Source: Algicola sagamiensis DSM 14643 | GTDB lineage: Bacteria; Pseudomonadota; Gammaproteobacteria; Enterobacterales; Alteromonadaceae | Direction: 5' to 3' | NCBI RefSeq assembly: GCF_000374485.1 | Contig: NZ_KB894495.1 | Span: forward strand, 124,001-188,000 | DNA length: 64,000 nucleotides | Shown: positions 19,064-28,567 of the stretch, in pieces | Numbering within the stretch: the first letter of the stretch is position 1 | Layout of the letters: each line of letters begins with the position of its first letter | Position numbers and translations under genes: made by a program | Notes under the pieces: model-generated | Seen by the model: only the letters and a program-made list of their open reading frames with translations | Told to the model about the DNA's origin: nothing | Databases searched by the model: none

Positions 19064-20344
19064 ATGGAACAGCAAATTTTTCATCTTCAATATGCTTTAG
19101 ATACGTTTTATTTTCTGATCTGTGGTGCACTTGTCATGTGGATGGCAGCCGGTTTCGCCATGTTGGAAGCCGGGATGGTTCGTGCCAAGAATACAACAGA
19201 AATCTTAACCAAAAATGTCGCATTATACGCGATTGCATGTGTGATGTATCTGATGTGTGGCTATCACCTCATGTATGGTGGTGGCTGGTTTTTATCTGAA
19301 ATCACAGCCCCGGATGTCACAAAGACCTTGGAAGAATTTGCAGGGCGAGAGAATGGTTTTGAAGGGAATGCTATTTATTCCAAAGCCTCCGACTTTTTCT
19401 TCCAAGTCGTTTTTGTTGCAACAGCGATGTCAATCGTATCAGGGGCGGTTGCTGAACGAATGAAGCTTTGGATATTTCTAGCGTTTGCAGTTGTGCTGAC
19501 AGGCGTAATTTATCCGATGGAAGGCAGCTGGACTTGGGGAGGAGAACCTGTTTTTGGTCTGTATTCCCTTGCTGATGTTGGTTTTTCTGATTTTGCTGGC
19601 TCTGGAATTGTACACATGGCTGGTGCAGCCGCCGCACTTGCTGGGGGTTTAATCTTAGGTCCTCGTCATGGAAAATATACAAAAGATGGCCGTATTCAGG
19701 CTATCCCTGGGGCAAACATGCCTTTGGCGACACTAGGAACTTTTGTGCTTTGGTTGGGGTGGTTTGGTTTTAATGGCGGATCAGTCCTTAAATTGGGGGA
19801 TATGTCGAATGCACATGCGGTCGCAATGGTTTTCGTCAATACGAATGCAGCCGCGGCGGGTGGGGCAATTGCTGCATTAATCGTTGCAAGGGTTTGCTTC
19901 AAAAAAGCGGATTTAACCATGGTTTTAAATGGTGCATTAGCAGGGCTTGTTGCAATTACTGCTGAACCAGCAACACCGACGCCACTTCAAGCCACTTGTT
20001 TTGGTGTAATCGCAGGCGTCTTGGTTGTTTTTTCTATCGTTTTTTTGGACACACGTAAAATTGATGACCCTGTTGGAGCAATATCTGTACATGGGACCAT
20101 CGGCTTGCTTGGATTGATGCTCGTTCCGCTGACAAATTCAAATGCAAGCTTTTTCGGACAGCTCGTTGGTGCTGCAACAATTTTTGTCTGGGTTTTTGGG
20201 ATGAGCTTTATCGTTTGGGCAATATTAAACGCATTGTTTGGTTTACGTGTGACGGATGAGCAAGAGTTTGAAGGTGTTGATCAAAGTGAATGTGGGGTTG
20301 AGGCTTACCCAGAGTTTTTTCCAAGTACGAAGTACGTTGAATAG
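19064..20344 (+). CDS. amtB: Ammonium transporter AmtB
   Basis: Trimeric inner-membrane ammonium channel with about 11 membrane helices. The N-terminus FYFLICGALVMWMAAGFAML and MVRAKN are typical, the periplasmic Asp is in FSDFAGSG, and the twin pore histidines are in GSGIVHMAGAAAAL and GAISVHGTIGLLG. Two ATGs overlap at 19061 and 19064; the AGGAGG SD sequence is only 2 nt from the first and 5 nt from the second, so 19064 is preferred. It is the second gene of the NtrC-dependent glnK operon. The C-terminal tail (TDEQEFEGVDQSECG) is the GlnK-interacting region. Confidence 0.95.
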   Translation: MEQQIFHLQYALDTFYFLICGALVMWMAAGFAMLEAGMVRAKNTTEILTKNVALYAIACVMYLMCGYHLMYGGGWFLSEITAPDVTKTLEEFAGRENGFEGNAIYSKASDFFFQVVFVATAMSIVSGAVAERMKLWIFLAFAVVLTGVIYPMEGSWTWGGEPVFGLYSLADVGFSDFAGSGIVHMAGAAAALAGGLILGPRHGKYTKDGRIQAIPGANMPLATLGTFVLWLGWFGFNGGSVLKLGDMSNAHAVAMVFVNTNAAAAGGAIAALIVARVCFKKADLTMVLNGALAGLVAITAEPATPTPLQATCFGVIAGVLVVFSIVFLDTRKIDDPVGAISVHGTIGLLGLMLVPLTNSNASFFGQLVGAATIFVWVFGMSFIVWAILNALFGLRVTDEQEFEGVDQSECGVEAYPEFFPSTKYVE

Positions 20345-20435
20345 TAGATACTTAGACTTTTTCTAAGCGCAAGATGGTAGAGCAAAGTTCATCTTCTGCA
20401 TCGGGAGGTGGACTTTTTGTATGTGAATTGTGCAT

Positions 20436-20462
20436 AAAAAAACCGGCAACGGGGGTTGCCGG
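20436..20462 (-). terminator. Minus-strand intrinsic terminator
   Basis: On the minus strand, CCGGCAAC/GTTGCCGG forms an 8-bp stem with a 4-nt loop followed by seven T. On the plus strand the stem is followed by A residues, so it should stop transcription coming from the right. No annotated gene uses it, which implies an unannotated minus-strand transcript. Confidence 0.75.
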
Positions 20463-20800
20463 AAAAATCACTCAATCAAAAACTAAAAGAGTTAAATCAT
20501 CGAAATAGAAGTTAATGAGAACGGTTTGAGAAAGAAGGAAAGCCAAGGGAAGAGAAGGAAACAATCCATGCTCCCTTCTCAGAACTTTGAACGAAGCTCC
20601 TTGCTTATACTACATCCTTTATCAAACGCGACACTGCTTTACAACCCGCAATGCTTACTACCTGGCTTCATGCCCTTACCGCTACATCATCCATAAATGC
20701 TGCTTATCCTTATGCAACAACTTCTATCCATATCCTTTTAACAACACTCCTTGCAATAAACCCACCCGACTACATTTTTAAAGTACTACGAAATCTCTAA
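20463..20800 (-). ncRNA. Candidate small RNA or leader ending at the 20436-20462 terminator
   Basis: This is inferred from the orphan minus-strand terminator and a strongly strand-biased sequence (very few G on the plus strand between 20580 and 20780). The only short frame near the end is about 25 codons, starting at 20570 (MDCFLLFPWLSFFLKPFSL), hydrophobic, with AAGGGAG just upstream. I cannot decide between a small RNA, a tiny membrane protein, or both. The 5' end is a guess. Confidence 0.3.
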
Positions 20801-21089
20801 AAAACGAGTGTTTGTTTATCTTTTAAAACCAACATCCTAAAACTGCTGAAGAATGGCTGCTTGATTTCAATGGGGGTATCTTACGAAAACTAAGTATTTG
20901 ATGGGAGTTGTGATTCAAAAATAAATTTAGAACCTAAGATGGGTAATTCCTGGTTGTCTATATAAATCAGATGGTTATACTGATTATTGAGGTGAACTAC
21001 TGAGAGATGAAAATAAGATATCTTACGGCTTTGTAGGATATCTCTTACAAAGAAAGCATTATATCTCTATGATAATAGATTTAGGAATA

Positions 21090-21113
21090 AAAGCTCTGAT
21101 AAATCAGAGCTTT
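21090..21113. other. Perfect hairpin in the amtB-fbpA gap
   Basis: AAAGCTCTGAT and ATCAGAGCTTT are perfect inverted repeats around an AA loop. The T-tracts on both sides are short, so it may be a weak bidirectional terminator or a remnant. Confidence 0.45.
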
Positions 21114-21804
21114 GTAGGGTAGGAAAAAAGAATTGTTATAAATTCAACGGAACCTTCAGAGTTACCGAAAAAATAGACACTTTCGTGAGCTATTGATCCG
21201 TACCAACAACCTTAGCGCTGCTAAAAGCGTCGGTACTGAATGAAGTGAGCAAAGACAGCCTAAGAGTAGCTTGCTATGCATCAATCTTTCGCATTGACCT
21301 TCTCCATGTTCGTTTATTGTTGAACATGCTTGTTCAATCCAAAAACAATCACTTCTCTATTTGATGACTTAGTAATTTTTTTTCTAATTATGTGATGACA
21401 GACGATGAAGATGGTTTTATTTTCTTCGTCAGTACACTCATCATATTTCCCTCTTTAGGTGACTCATAGCTCCGAGATAGAAACAAAAAAACAAACTTTT
21501 GTCTAACGAGGGGGGGTTGTCGACTTAAATTATTGATATATATCTGGATAAATGTTTGATTGTTTTTTTGCTTACGTGAAGGTGGGTAAATGGATGGCTC
21601 ATCTGTGGGAAATATCTCACAGTGATTATATGAAAAATCTGAAACGTTGTTTTGGGAATGTCAATCTGTTCGGTTGTCCAAACTTTTGTAATATTTGTTT
21701 TTACTTTTTGGTGTTGCTGCTTTCTTCCTGCTGTACCTGAATATCAATTTTCTGGAATTGAAGGTATCTGTACCGTGAAAAGTAGGCGCGATAGCGTTAA
21801 AATT

Positions 21805-21823
21805 AATGATAACGATTATCATT
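21805..21823 (+). promoter_or_regulatory. Fur box upstream of fbpABC
   Basis: AATGATAACGATTATCATT is a 19-bp near-palindrome (8 of 9 half-site positions pair) matching the Fur consensus of alternating GATAAT/ATTATC units. It lies 25 bp before the fbpA start, so iron-replete Fur should repress the operon. Confidence 0.9.
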
Positions 21824-21848
21824 ATTCTATACTTTCTTGGGGAGCCGC

Positions 21849-22853
21849 ATGAAAAAGAAAATTGCTTTACTTTGTCTCATGTCTTCAGTTGCGCCAGTGA
21901 TGGCAGCAGAAACCGTCAATATTTATTCATATCGTCAGGATTTCCTGATCCAGCCAATTCTTGAAGCCTTTACGAAAGAAACAGGTATAGAAACAAAAGT
22001 TGTTTTTGCAAAGAAAGGGTTGATTGAAAGGTTAAAGCGTGAAGGAAAGTTTAGTCCGGCAGATGTTGTTTTGACATCTAACTTTAGCAAATTGATTCAA
22101 CTTCAGGATGAAGGGCTTATTCAACCCGTTCATGATGAAACCATCGAGAAGAATATTCCAAAATCTTTCAGGGATCCGGAAGGAAAATGGTTTGCGCTGA
22201 CAAAGCGGGTTCGTAGCATCTATTCTTCCAAAGATCGTCAGAAAGGTTCAAACAAGATCCGTTATGAAGATCTGGCAGATCAAAAATATAAAGGAAAAAT
22301 ATGTACGCGTAGTGGCAAACATCCGTATAATGTCGGGCTGATTGCTTCGATGGTCGCTCACCATGGGGAAGCAAAGGCAAAAGAATGGCTGCAAGGCGTC
22401 AAAGAAAACCTTGCACGTAAACCTCAAGGTAATGACCGTGCTCAGGTCAAAGCAATCAAGGAAGGATTGTGTGATCTATCTTTAGGCAACAGCTATTACC
22501 TTGGAAAAATGCTCAAAAACGACAAGCAGCGCTCGTGGGCAGAAGCCGTCAATATTAATTTCCCGAACCAAGCTGATCGGGGTGCACATATCAATGTCAG
22601 CGGCGTTGTCCTGACAAAGCATGCGCCAAATAAAGCGAATGGGGTTCGCTTGATTCAGTACTTATCTTCGAAGCAGGCACAGGAAACCTATGCATCTGTG
22701 AATATGGAGTACCCAGTGAAAGAAGGGGTTCCAGTTTCAGATATGGTTGCATCTTGGGGGAAATTTAAGGAAGACAGCATCGCGATATCTGAAATTAGTA
22801 AGCATCGCGTCACTGCACTAAAGCTGGTTGACGAGGTTAAGTTTGATCTTTAA
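21849..22853 (+). CDS. fbpA: Iron(III) ABC transporter, periplasmic binding protein
   Basis: Periplasmic ferric-binding protein of the FbpA/FutA/AfuA type, 334 residues. A Sec signal (MKKKIALLCLMSSVAPVMAA) precedes ETVNIYSYRQDFLIQPILEAF, and the tandem tyrosines of the iron site appear in GNSYYLGKML. The ATG at 21849 has GGGGAG upstream; a TTG-initiated extension to 21837 is unlikely. It is the first gene of a three-gene operon directly behind a Fur box, which fits uptake of Fe3+ delivered through the outer membrane. The stop TAA overlaps the fbpB ATG by one base. Confidence 0.93.
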   Translation: MKKKIALLCLMSSVAPVMAAETVNIYSYRQDFLIQPILEAFTKETGIETKVVFAKKGLIERLKREGKFSPADVVLTSNFSKLIQLQDEGLIQPVHDETIEKNIPKSFRDPEGKWFALTKRVRSIYSSKDRQKGSNKIRYEDLADQKYKGKICTRSGKHPYNVGLIASMVAHHGEAKAKEWLQGVKENLARKPQGNDRAQVKAIKEGLCDLSLGNSYYLGKMLKNDKQRSWAEAVNINFPNQADRGAHINVSGVVLTKHAPNKANGVRLIQYLSSKQAQETYASVNMEYPVKEGVPVSDMVASWGKFKEDSIAISEISKHRVTALKLVDEVKFDL

Positions 22854-24484
22854 TGAACCGAGTACGTATTACAGCTTGGCATAGCTTTTCTTGGGCGGCA
22901 GGCATACTCCTGTCGCTTCCACTTCTTGCGCTTTTTTTTCAAAGCCTCTCTCCTGATAATGAACTTTTTGTTCATTTATGGAATACCGTTTTTACGGATT
23001 ATCTGACGAATTCTATCCTGTTATTGGTTGGTGTGTTGTGTTTCAGCGCCTTCATCGCTATTCCACTCGCGTGGCTCAATGCTATGTGTGAGTACCCACT
23101 CAAGCGCTTTTTTTCTTGGTCACTGATGTTGCCCCTTGCAATGCCTGCATATTTGATTGCAGCAGTGTATACGGAGTTATTGGACTATGCTGGGCCGATT
23201 CAGGTTTGGTTGAGGCAAACGTTTGGTTGGCAGTCACCGCAGGATTATTGGTTTTTCGATATTGTCTCTCTGGCTGGAGCAGTATTGATGCTATCTCTCG
23301 TTCTTTTTCCTTATTTATATCTGATTTTACGTTCATTCTGGTTGGAACATTCATACGACTTGATTCGAGCGAGCCGCGTCATGCAGCACTCACCTTGGCA
23401 GAGCTTTATTCGAGTTTCTTTACCCATGGCGAGAGGCGCGATTGTCGCAGCACTGGCACTTATTGGCATGGAAACATTGGCTGATTTTGCCACAGTTCAC
23501 TTATTCTCGGTGAATACACTCACGACGGCTGTGTATGACACTTGGATTGATCATTCTAGCCTTGGTGCAGCGGCGAAAATTTCCTGTGTGATGCTCTTAA
23601 TGATTTTTTTACTGATTGGTGCTGAAAAGGTGGGGCGCAGGCAACGCGCAGTGCATGACACGATGGCCAGAGAAAAAAAGGCAATGTATACATTAACAGG
23701 TGGGTTTGGCTGGTTGGCTGCTGGCGTTTCAATGCTCATCTTGTTGTTATCATTTTTTATACCTGTAGGTGTATTGGTCTATTATGCAGTCATTTATGCC
23801 GCAGAAAATTGGCGATTCGATTTTCTTTCTCATGCATGGAACAGTTTTCAGGTCGCTACTATTGTGAGTTTGATTTGTATTGCCTTGAGTGTTGGTTTGG
23901 TTATTTTTCAACGTTTCTTTCAACAAAAAGGACAGCAAATTCCGGGACAACTCGCTTCGACAGGCTATGCAATTCCAGGGACTGTTTTGGCCATTGGTGT
24001 GTTGATCCCATTGACTTTACTCGATCATCAGGTCAATCACTGGTTCGGACAATGGTTTGACTGGCAACCTGGATTGATATTCAGCGGAACTGTTTTTGCG
24101 ATTACATTTGCCTATGTTGTTCGGTTTAACGCGATTGCCGTTGGTACGCTGGAAAATACCTTAGCCAAAGTGTCTCCATCCATAGATATGGCAGGCAGAA
24201 CCATGAAACTCAACCGATTTCAGTTGATGTATAAGGTTCACTTTCCTTTATTAAGGCGGGGTTGTCTGACCGCGGGACTCTTGATTTTTATTGAAGCGAT
24301 GAAGGAGTTGCCAGCGGCACTGCTTTTAAGGCCATTTGATTATCAGACACTTGCCACTTATATCTATCAATATGTCAGTGATGAGCAACTGGAATTATCA
24401 GCATTGGCAGCATTATTCATTGTTGGTGTGGGTTTGATCCCACTATTTGTTGTTAATCGAAATATTGAAGCGCACGGGCGGTAA
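22853..24484 (+). CDS. fbpB: Iron(III) ABC transporter, fused permease
   Basis: Inner-membrane permease of 543 residues with about 12 predicted helices and two copies of the binding-protein-dependent transport fold, as in FbpB/AfuB/SfuB. Each half carries the ATPase-docking EAA-like loop: DLIRASRVMQHSPWQSFIRV in the first, SIDMAGRTMKLNRFQLMYKV in the second. MALPAYLI-like and YAIPGTVLAIGVLIP segments are typical. It is translationally coupled to fbpA by a TAATG overlap and lies 2 nt before fbpC. Confidence 0.93.
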   Translation: MNRVRITAWHSFSWAAGILLSLPLLALFFQSLSPDNELFVHLWNTVFTDYLTNSILLLVGVLCFSAFIAIPLAWLNAMCEYPLKRFFSWSLMLPLAMPAYLIAAVYTELLDYAGPIQVWLRQTFGWQSPQDYWFFDIVSLAGAVLMLSLVLFPYLYLILRSFWLEHSYDLIRASRVMQHSPWQSFIRVSLPMARGAIVAALALIGMETLADFATVHLFSVNTLTTAVYDTWIDHSSLGAAAKISCVMLLMIFLLIGAEKVGRRQRAVHDTMAREKKAMYTLTGGFGWLAAGVSMLILLLSFFIPVGVLVYYAVIYAAENWRFDFLSHAWNSFQVATIVSLICIALSVGLVIFQRFFQQKGQQIPGQLASTGYAIPGTVLAIGVLIPLTLLDHQVNHWFGQWFDWQPGLIFSGTVFAITFAYVVRFNAIAVGTLENTLAKVSPSIDMAGRTMKLNRFQLMYKVHFPLLRRGCLTAGLLIFIEAMKELPAALLLRPFDYQTLATYIYQYVSDEQLELSALAALFIVGVGLIPLFVVNRNIEAHGR

Positions 24485-24486
24485 CG

Positions 24487-25530
24487 ATGTCGAAGTTACA
24501 AATCAAAGAGTTACAGTGTAAATATCAAGACAGACTCATCGTCAATGGTCTAGACCTTGCTTTACATGAAAATGAAATCCTGTGCCTGCTTGGTTCTTCT
24601 GGTTGTGGTAAAACAACAACACTCAAAGCAATTGCAGGGCTCCATCCTGTTTCACAAGGTACGATTGTTCTCAATGGCAAAACAGTGAATGATACGGCCG
24701 TCCATACCCCGCCAGAGCATCGAAATATCGGAATGATATTTCAGGATTATGCGCTCTTTCCACATCTCACGATTGCAGAAAATGTTGGATTTGGTCTTCG
24801 GCATCTAAAAAAACGCGAACGTCTGCAAAAAATCATGGAAATGCTGGCATTAGTCCGGTTATCTGGATTTGAAAAACGATTTCCACATCAACTGTCTGGT
24901 GGTCAGCAACAACGCGTGGCCATTGCTAGAGCTTTGGCATACGAGCCAGATATATTGTTACTTGATGAACCATTTTCCAATATTGACCCGCAAGTTAGGC
25001 TTTCTCTGATTGAGGAAATCCGTCATATTATTAAGGTACAGGGCGTTGCAGCGATATTTGTGACGCATAATAAAGAAGAAGCCTTTGCTTTTGCTGATCG
25101 ACTTGCTGTCATGCAACACGGTGTGATTGCGCAGGTTGATACGCCGGAGATGCTCTATCACCACCCCGCAAGTCCGTTTGTCGCCGAATTTTTGGGACAC
25201 GGCTCTTACATTGATGCAACTGTTGTTCAACCGCATGTCTTCTCTACAAAGTTTGGAGATATTCAGATGCGGGATACGCAGAGGCATGCACTGGGTCATT
25301 CAGGAAAGTTATTCTTGAGACCGGATGATATTCAATTATTACCAAGTGAGACGGGTGAAGCCGTTGTTGAAAAAAGAATATTTACTGGCAGTGGCTTTCA
25401 CTATCAGGTTGCTTGCCAAGGTGAAACGTTGATGGCGAAAGCGTTGAATGGCTATGTTTTTGAGGTTGGACATCATGTTTCCGCTGAGTTCGTTGATAAA
25501 AACCTCCCATTTTTCCAAGATAAAGCATAA
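24487..25530 (+). CDS. fbpC: Iron(III) ABC transporter, ATP-binding protein
   Basis: Cytoplasmic ATPase of the ferric importer, 347 residues. Walker A is GSSGCGKTT, the Q-loop is in FQDYALFPHLT, the signature is LSGGQQQRVAIARAL, Walker B is ILLLDEPFSNID, and the switch His is in FVTHNKEEA. A C-terminal TOBE-like regulatory domain follows (about 235-347, including GKLFLRPDDIQLLP). It is the last gene of the Fur-controlled operon. The Dyp-type protein gene starts about 90 nt downstream in the same direction and may be partly cotranscribed. Confidence 0.94.
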   Translation: MSKLQIKELQCKYQDRLIVNGLDLALHENEILCLLGSSGCGKTTTLKAIAGLHPVSQGTIVLNGKTVNDTAVHTPPEHRNIGMIFQDYALFPHLTIAENVGFGLRHLKKRERLQKIMEMLALVRLSGFEKRFPHQLSGGQQQRVAIARALAYEPDILLLDEPFSNIDPQVRLSLIEEIRHIIKVQGVAAIFVTHNKEEAFAFADRLAVMQHGVIAQVDTPEMLYHHPASPFVAEFLGHGSYIDATVVQPHVFSTKFGDIQMRDTQRHALGHSGKLFLRPDDIQLLPSETGEAVVEKRIFTGSGFHYQVACQGETLMAKALNGYVFEVGHHVSAEFVDKNLPFFQDKA

Positions 25531-25619
25531 GGCATGTTGCTTTATGAATGATAATTACGATCGAAAGATCAGGAACTTGCTATAGTTATCGCAGTGTCAC
25601 AATGAAAAGAAAGGATTAT

Positions 25620-26546
25620 ATGGCTCGGGAACAATCAGGGGTGTGTGCAGGGGCAAACCTTCATGGAGTATACCTTTTATTTAACGCAGTCGATGGACAA
25701 GAAGGTCTCTTAAGACAAAAGCTTGCGCAATTCCCTGCGCTTGTTGAAGAGGTCTCCGATCAATTCTCAGAGTCAATGCTCAGTTCGATGATTGCGATTG
25801 GCGCGAATTATTGGGATATCTTGTATCCAAATGCACGACCACCCGAACTTGCGCCCTTTCCTGTTCTTGAATCAGCAGGTCGGAGTATGCCTGCGGTTCC
25901 TTATGATATTTTCATTCAAATTCGCTCGGATCGTTATGATGTTAATCATCTTTTTGGGCGACGTATATGCCAGTTACTTGGTCAAGATGTTGAGCTGGTT
26001 GAGCAGATTATAGGCTTTCGTTATTTGGATGGCCGGGACTTAACAGGCTTTATTGCAGATAATGGCAAACTGATGGGGCAAAAACGACGAAAAGTTGCTT
26101 TAGTCAATGATTCGCGATCAGAGTTTATCGGTGGCTCTTATATTCATATGCAACGCTATTGTTTTCACTTACAACAATGGGAAAGTTTACCCATGTCACA
26201 TCAGGAAGAGATCTATGGTCGAAGTAAGCTGGAAAACGAACTTATAACGGCTGAGAGTTTGTTGCGCGCTTCGCATGCGTATCGTTTTGGTATGATGGAT
26301 AGTGATGCGCCGGCAGAGGTGTTGATCGAAAGTATGCCTTATGGTGACATGAAGCAACAAGGCGTCATGATTGTCAGCTGCTGCGCAAGTGGTGACGCAT
26401 ACGCGAAGGTATTACGCAGCAGGGTCTATGGTGATGGCCAGGGGAATTACGACCATTTACTCGATTTTGCACAAGCGGAATCGGGCGCAGCATTCTTTGC
26501 GCCATCGATTGCGTTTCTACAAAAAAGGGGAGGAATGGGAAATTAA
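25620..26546 (+). CDS. Dyp-type peroxidase family protein with altered catalytic site
   Basis: YfeX-like heme protein of 308 residues. The fold is clear: [42 protein letters not shown], the proximal heme ligand His219 in RASHAYRF, and [19 protein letters not shown]. However, the GxxDG motif (GFVDGTENP in YfeX) reads GFIADNGKL, placing Ala146 at the catalytic Asp. The distal Arg motif RRNMPFG reads IESMPYG (236-242), so the Arg is lost as well. Heme binding is likely and normal peroxidase chemistry doubtful. The ATG at 25620 has AAAGGA; the frame is open back to 25548. It follows fbpC, and a partial Fur-like sequence (AATGATAATTACGAT) sits at 25546-25560. Its stop overlaps the convergent argR stop. 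Confidence 0.85.
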   Translation: MAREQSGVCAGANLHGVYLLFNAVDGQEGLLRQKLAQFPALVEEVSDQFSESMLSSMIAIGANYWDILYPNARPPELAPFPVLESAGRSMPAVPYDIFIQIRSDRYDVNHLFGRRICQLLGQDVELVEQIIGFRYLDGRDLTGFIADNGKLMGQKRRKVALVNDSRSEFIGGSYIHMQRYCFHLQQWESLPMSHQEEIYGRSKLENELITAESLLRASHAYRFGMMDSDAPAEVLIESMPYGDMKQQGVMIVSCCASGDAYAKVLRSRVYGDGQGNYDHLLDFAQAESGAAFFAPSIAFLQKRGGMGN

Positions 26547-27010
26547 ACCGTTTCAAACAACTCTTTTACTTTTGCGAGCGTCTCATCAATATTATCTGTG
26601 TTTTCTGGTGCGATAAATATTGTGTCATCACCTGCAATCGTACCAAGTACACCTTCTGCTTTTCCGAGAGAGTCCAATAGGCGTGCGATTAATTGTGCTG
26701 CACCTGGACTGGTTCGAATGATGATCATGACATTGTTATGGACGATATCCAGAACGAGTTGACGGAGTGGACTTTTCGCCGTTGGAACACCAAACTCTGG
26801 TGGCAGGCAATAAACCATTTGCTGTTTCGCATTTCTGGTTCGAACTGCACCAAATTTGCTCAGCATCCGAGACACCTTGGATTGACTGACGTTATTAAAA
26901 CCCTGTGATTTTAAAGCTTCGACGATTTCGACTTGGGAACCAAAGCGCTCTTCCTTTAGAAGTGCTTTAAATGCTTTGATTAAATTTTTTTGTTTGTCTT
27001 GAGTGGACAT
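26543..27010 (-). CDS. argR: Arginine repressor ArgR
   Basis: Hexameric arginine-responsive regulator of arginine biosynthesis and catabolism genes, 155 residues. The N-terminal winged helix ([26 protein letters not shown]) binds ARG boxes; the C-terminal domain has the arginine-binding and hexamerisation motif [15 protein letters not shown]. The start is MSTQDKQKN at 27010; a longer frame to 27046 is not family-like. It is divergent from mdh, the arrangement conserved in gammaproteobacteria. An ATTATTCA half-site near 27050 could be part of an autoregulatory ARG box, but I do not see a full one. Confidence 0.95.
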   Translation of the reverse strand: MSTQDKQKNLIKAFKALLKEERFGSQVEIVEALKSQGFNNVSQSKVSRMLSKFGAVRTRNAKQQMVYCLPPEFGVPTAKSPLRQLVLDIVHNNVMIIIRTSPGAAQLIARLLDSLGKAEGVLGTIAGDDTIFIAPENTDNIDETLAKVKELFETV

Positions 27011-27202
27011 GTTTACTCTACTTACTGTTATACGAAGGTTAAGCACGATTATTCAATTTTACTAAATTATCTCGCCGCTTTACACTTTCCAGTGCTATAT
27101 TCCGGCATTTGAAGTGCAAAAATTGCTGCAACATTGTTTTTTTTCCGATTATTCAGTATGGTTGATAGGTTTTTTAACCCACCTTCATGAGGAAGAATCA
27201 AA

Positions 27203-28138
27203 ATGAAAGTTGCCGTTTTAGGTGCCGCTGGTGGTATCGGTCAGGCTCTGTCCCTTCTTCTTAAAACTCAGTTACCCGCGGGTTGCGAGCTTTCTTTGTT
27301 TGATATCGCTCCGGTTACCCCTGGCGTTGCTGTTGATTTAAGTCATATCCCGACTGATGTAAATGTAAAGGGTTATTCGAAAGATTACCTTGCGCCTGCA
27401 CTCAAAGATGCAGACGTGGTTTTGATCCCTGCAGGTGTACCGCGTAAACCAGGTATGGACCGTGCAGACTTGTTCAATGTGAATGCGGGGGTTGTAAAAA
27501 CACTTGCAGAAGAGATTGTGCAACAATGTCCAAATGCGATGGTTGGTATCATTACGAACCCAGTCAATACAACGGTTGCGATTGTTGCTGAAGTATTCAA
27601 AAAAGCTGGCACATACAATCCAAAGCGACTTTTTGGTGTGACAACATTGGATGTGATCCGTGCAGAAACTTTTGTCGCTGAAAAGAAAGGTTTAAACCCT
27701 GCTGAAATCACAGTTCCTGTGATTGGTGGACATAGTGGCACAACGATTTTACCACTGCTTTCTCAAGTTGAAGGTGTTTCATTTTCTGATGATGAGATTG
27801 AGCAATTGACTCACCGCATTCAAAACGCAGGAACAGAAGTTGTTGAAGCGAAAGCTGGTGGCGGTTCAGCAACATTATCGATGGGTCAGGCTGCTGCACG
27901 TTTCTGCCTATCACTTGTTCGTGCAATGAAGGGTGAAAACGTGGTTGAGTATGCCTATGTTGAAGGTGATGGTGAGCACGCTACATTCTTTGCACAGCCA
28001 TTGAAACTGGGCAAAGAAGGTGTAGAAGAACTGCTTTCTATTGGATCTTTGAGTGCATACGAGCAAAAGGCTCTAGAAGATATGCTTGATACACTGAAAG
28101 GAGACATCCAGAAGGGTGTTGAATTTGTTCAGGGTTAA
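27203..28138 (+). CDS. mdh: Malate dehydrogenase
   Basis: NAD-dependent TCA-cycle enzyme, 311 residues, bacterial/mitochondrial type. Visible sites are the NAD-binding [15 protein letters not shown], the substrate arginines in [16 protein letters not shown], Asp and Arg in TTLDVIRAE, and the catalytic His in [12 protein letters not shown]. The GAGGAAG SD sequence precedes the ATG. It is divergent from argR. Confidence 0.97.
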   Translation: MKVAVLGAAGGIGQALSLLLKTQLPAGCELSLFDIAPVTPGVAVDLSHIPTDVNVKGYSKDYLAPALKDADVVLIPAGVPRKPGMDRADLFNVNAGVVKTLAEEIVQQCPNAMVGIITNPVNTTVAIVAEVFKKAGTYNPKRLFGVTTLDVIRAETFVAEKKGLNPAEITVPVIGGHSGTTILPLLSQVEGVSFSDDEIEQLTHRIQNAGTEVVEAKAGGGSATLSMGQAAARFCLSLVRAMKGENVVEYAYVEGDGEHATFFAQPLKLGKEGVEELLSIGSLSAYEQKALEDMLDTLKGDIQKGVEFVQG

Positions 28139-28567
28139 AGCTGATTGATGATAAGAGGTGTTGGAATTGCTTCGGCACCTCTATCTGTATCACGTCATTC
28201 TATATAGACTTTTGAAAATACTTCTTTTTATTCATACTTCTCTGTGCTTCGTATTCAACAATACGCGATATTTTTACAACTTTTTCATTACATTATATCC
28301 TTTTCATTCATGCATCTTTCTTTTTGGGTTATTTTTTGCATAAAAAATAATGAGTTAGCCGGATGAGGCAATTTCCTATCTCTACTGAATTTCCCTCTTT
28401 GTTCTAATTGCTGTTCAACATTCAATCCGTTAACATCCGCGTCGAGGCTCTGTTTTACATAAGTTTTATGATGGTTGAAATGAAAGTGTCATCAATCTTT
28501 GCCAGAATGTGCGCACGGATTTGAGGCAATTTGCATTCTCACGAAATAATTCAAAAAGGGTATGGTA
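28139..28567 (+). other. mdh-porin intergenic region
   Basis: This 429-nt AT-rich stretch has no gene. An imperfect hairpin AGAGGTG/CACCTCT at about 28153-28181, shortly after mdh, may help end its transcript, although no T-run follows. The remainder is probably the promoter and long leader of the porin gene; long leaders are common for porins under small-RNA or osmotic control. I see no specific operator. Confidence 0.45.

Larger units (their letters stand above)
20345..21848. other. 1.5-kb gene-poor region between amtB and fbpA
   Basis: No convincing protein gene is present on either strand; the longest frames (20587-20781, 21552-21740) have atypical composition and no good ribosome site. 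Contents I can support are a minus-strand terminator at 20436-20462, a purine-biased minus-strand transcript candidate before it, a perfect hairpin at 21090-21113, and a Fur box at 21805-21823. The stretch around 21130-21330 resembles neither neighbour and could be a worn remnant of a mobile element or gene, but I cannot name it. Confidence 0.5.

Noticed and set aside
20436-20462. Terminator of amtB
   Set aside because: On the plus strand the stem is followed by A residues, not T; the U-run exists only on the minus strand.
20587-20781. 64-codon frame on the plus strand after amtB
   Set aside because: Atypical Tyr/Cys-rich composition, no ribosome-binding site, and it lies opposite the likely minus-strand transcript.
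21552-21740. 62-codon frame upstream of fbpA
   Set aside because: Cys/Phe-rich with no SD sequence or family resemblance; it looks like chance open sequence in AT-rich DNA.
28158-28343. 61-codon frame between mdh and the porin
   Set aside because: Non-ATG start, hydrophobic low-complexity composition, and it overlaps a possible mdh terminator hairpin.
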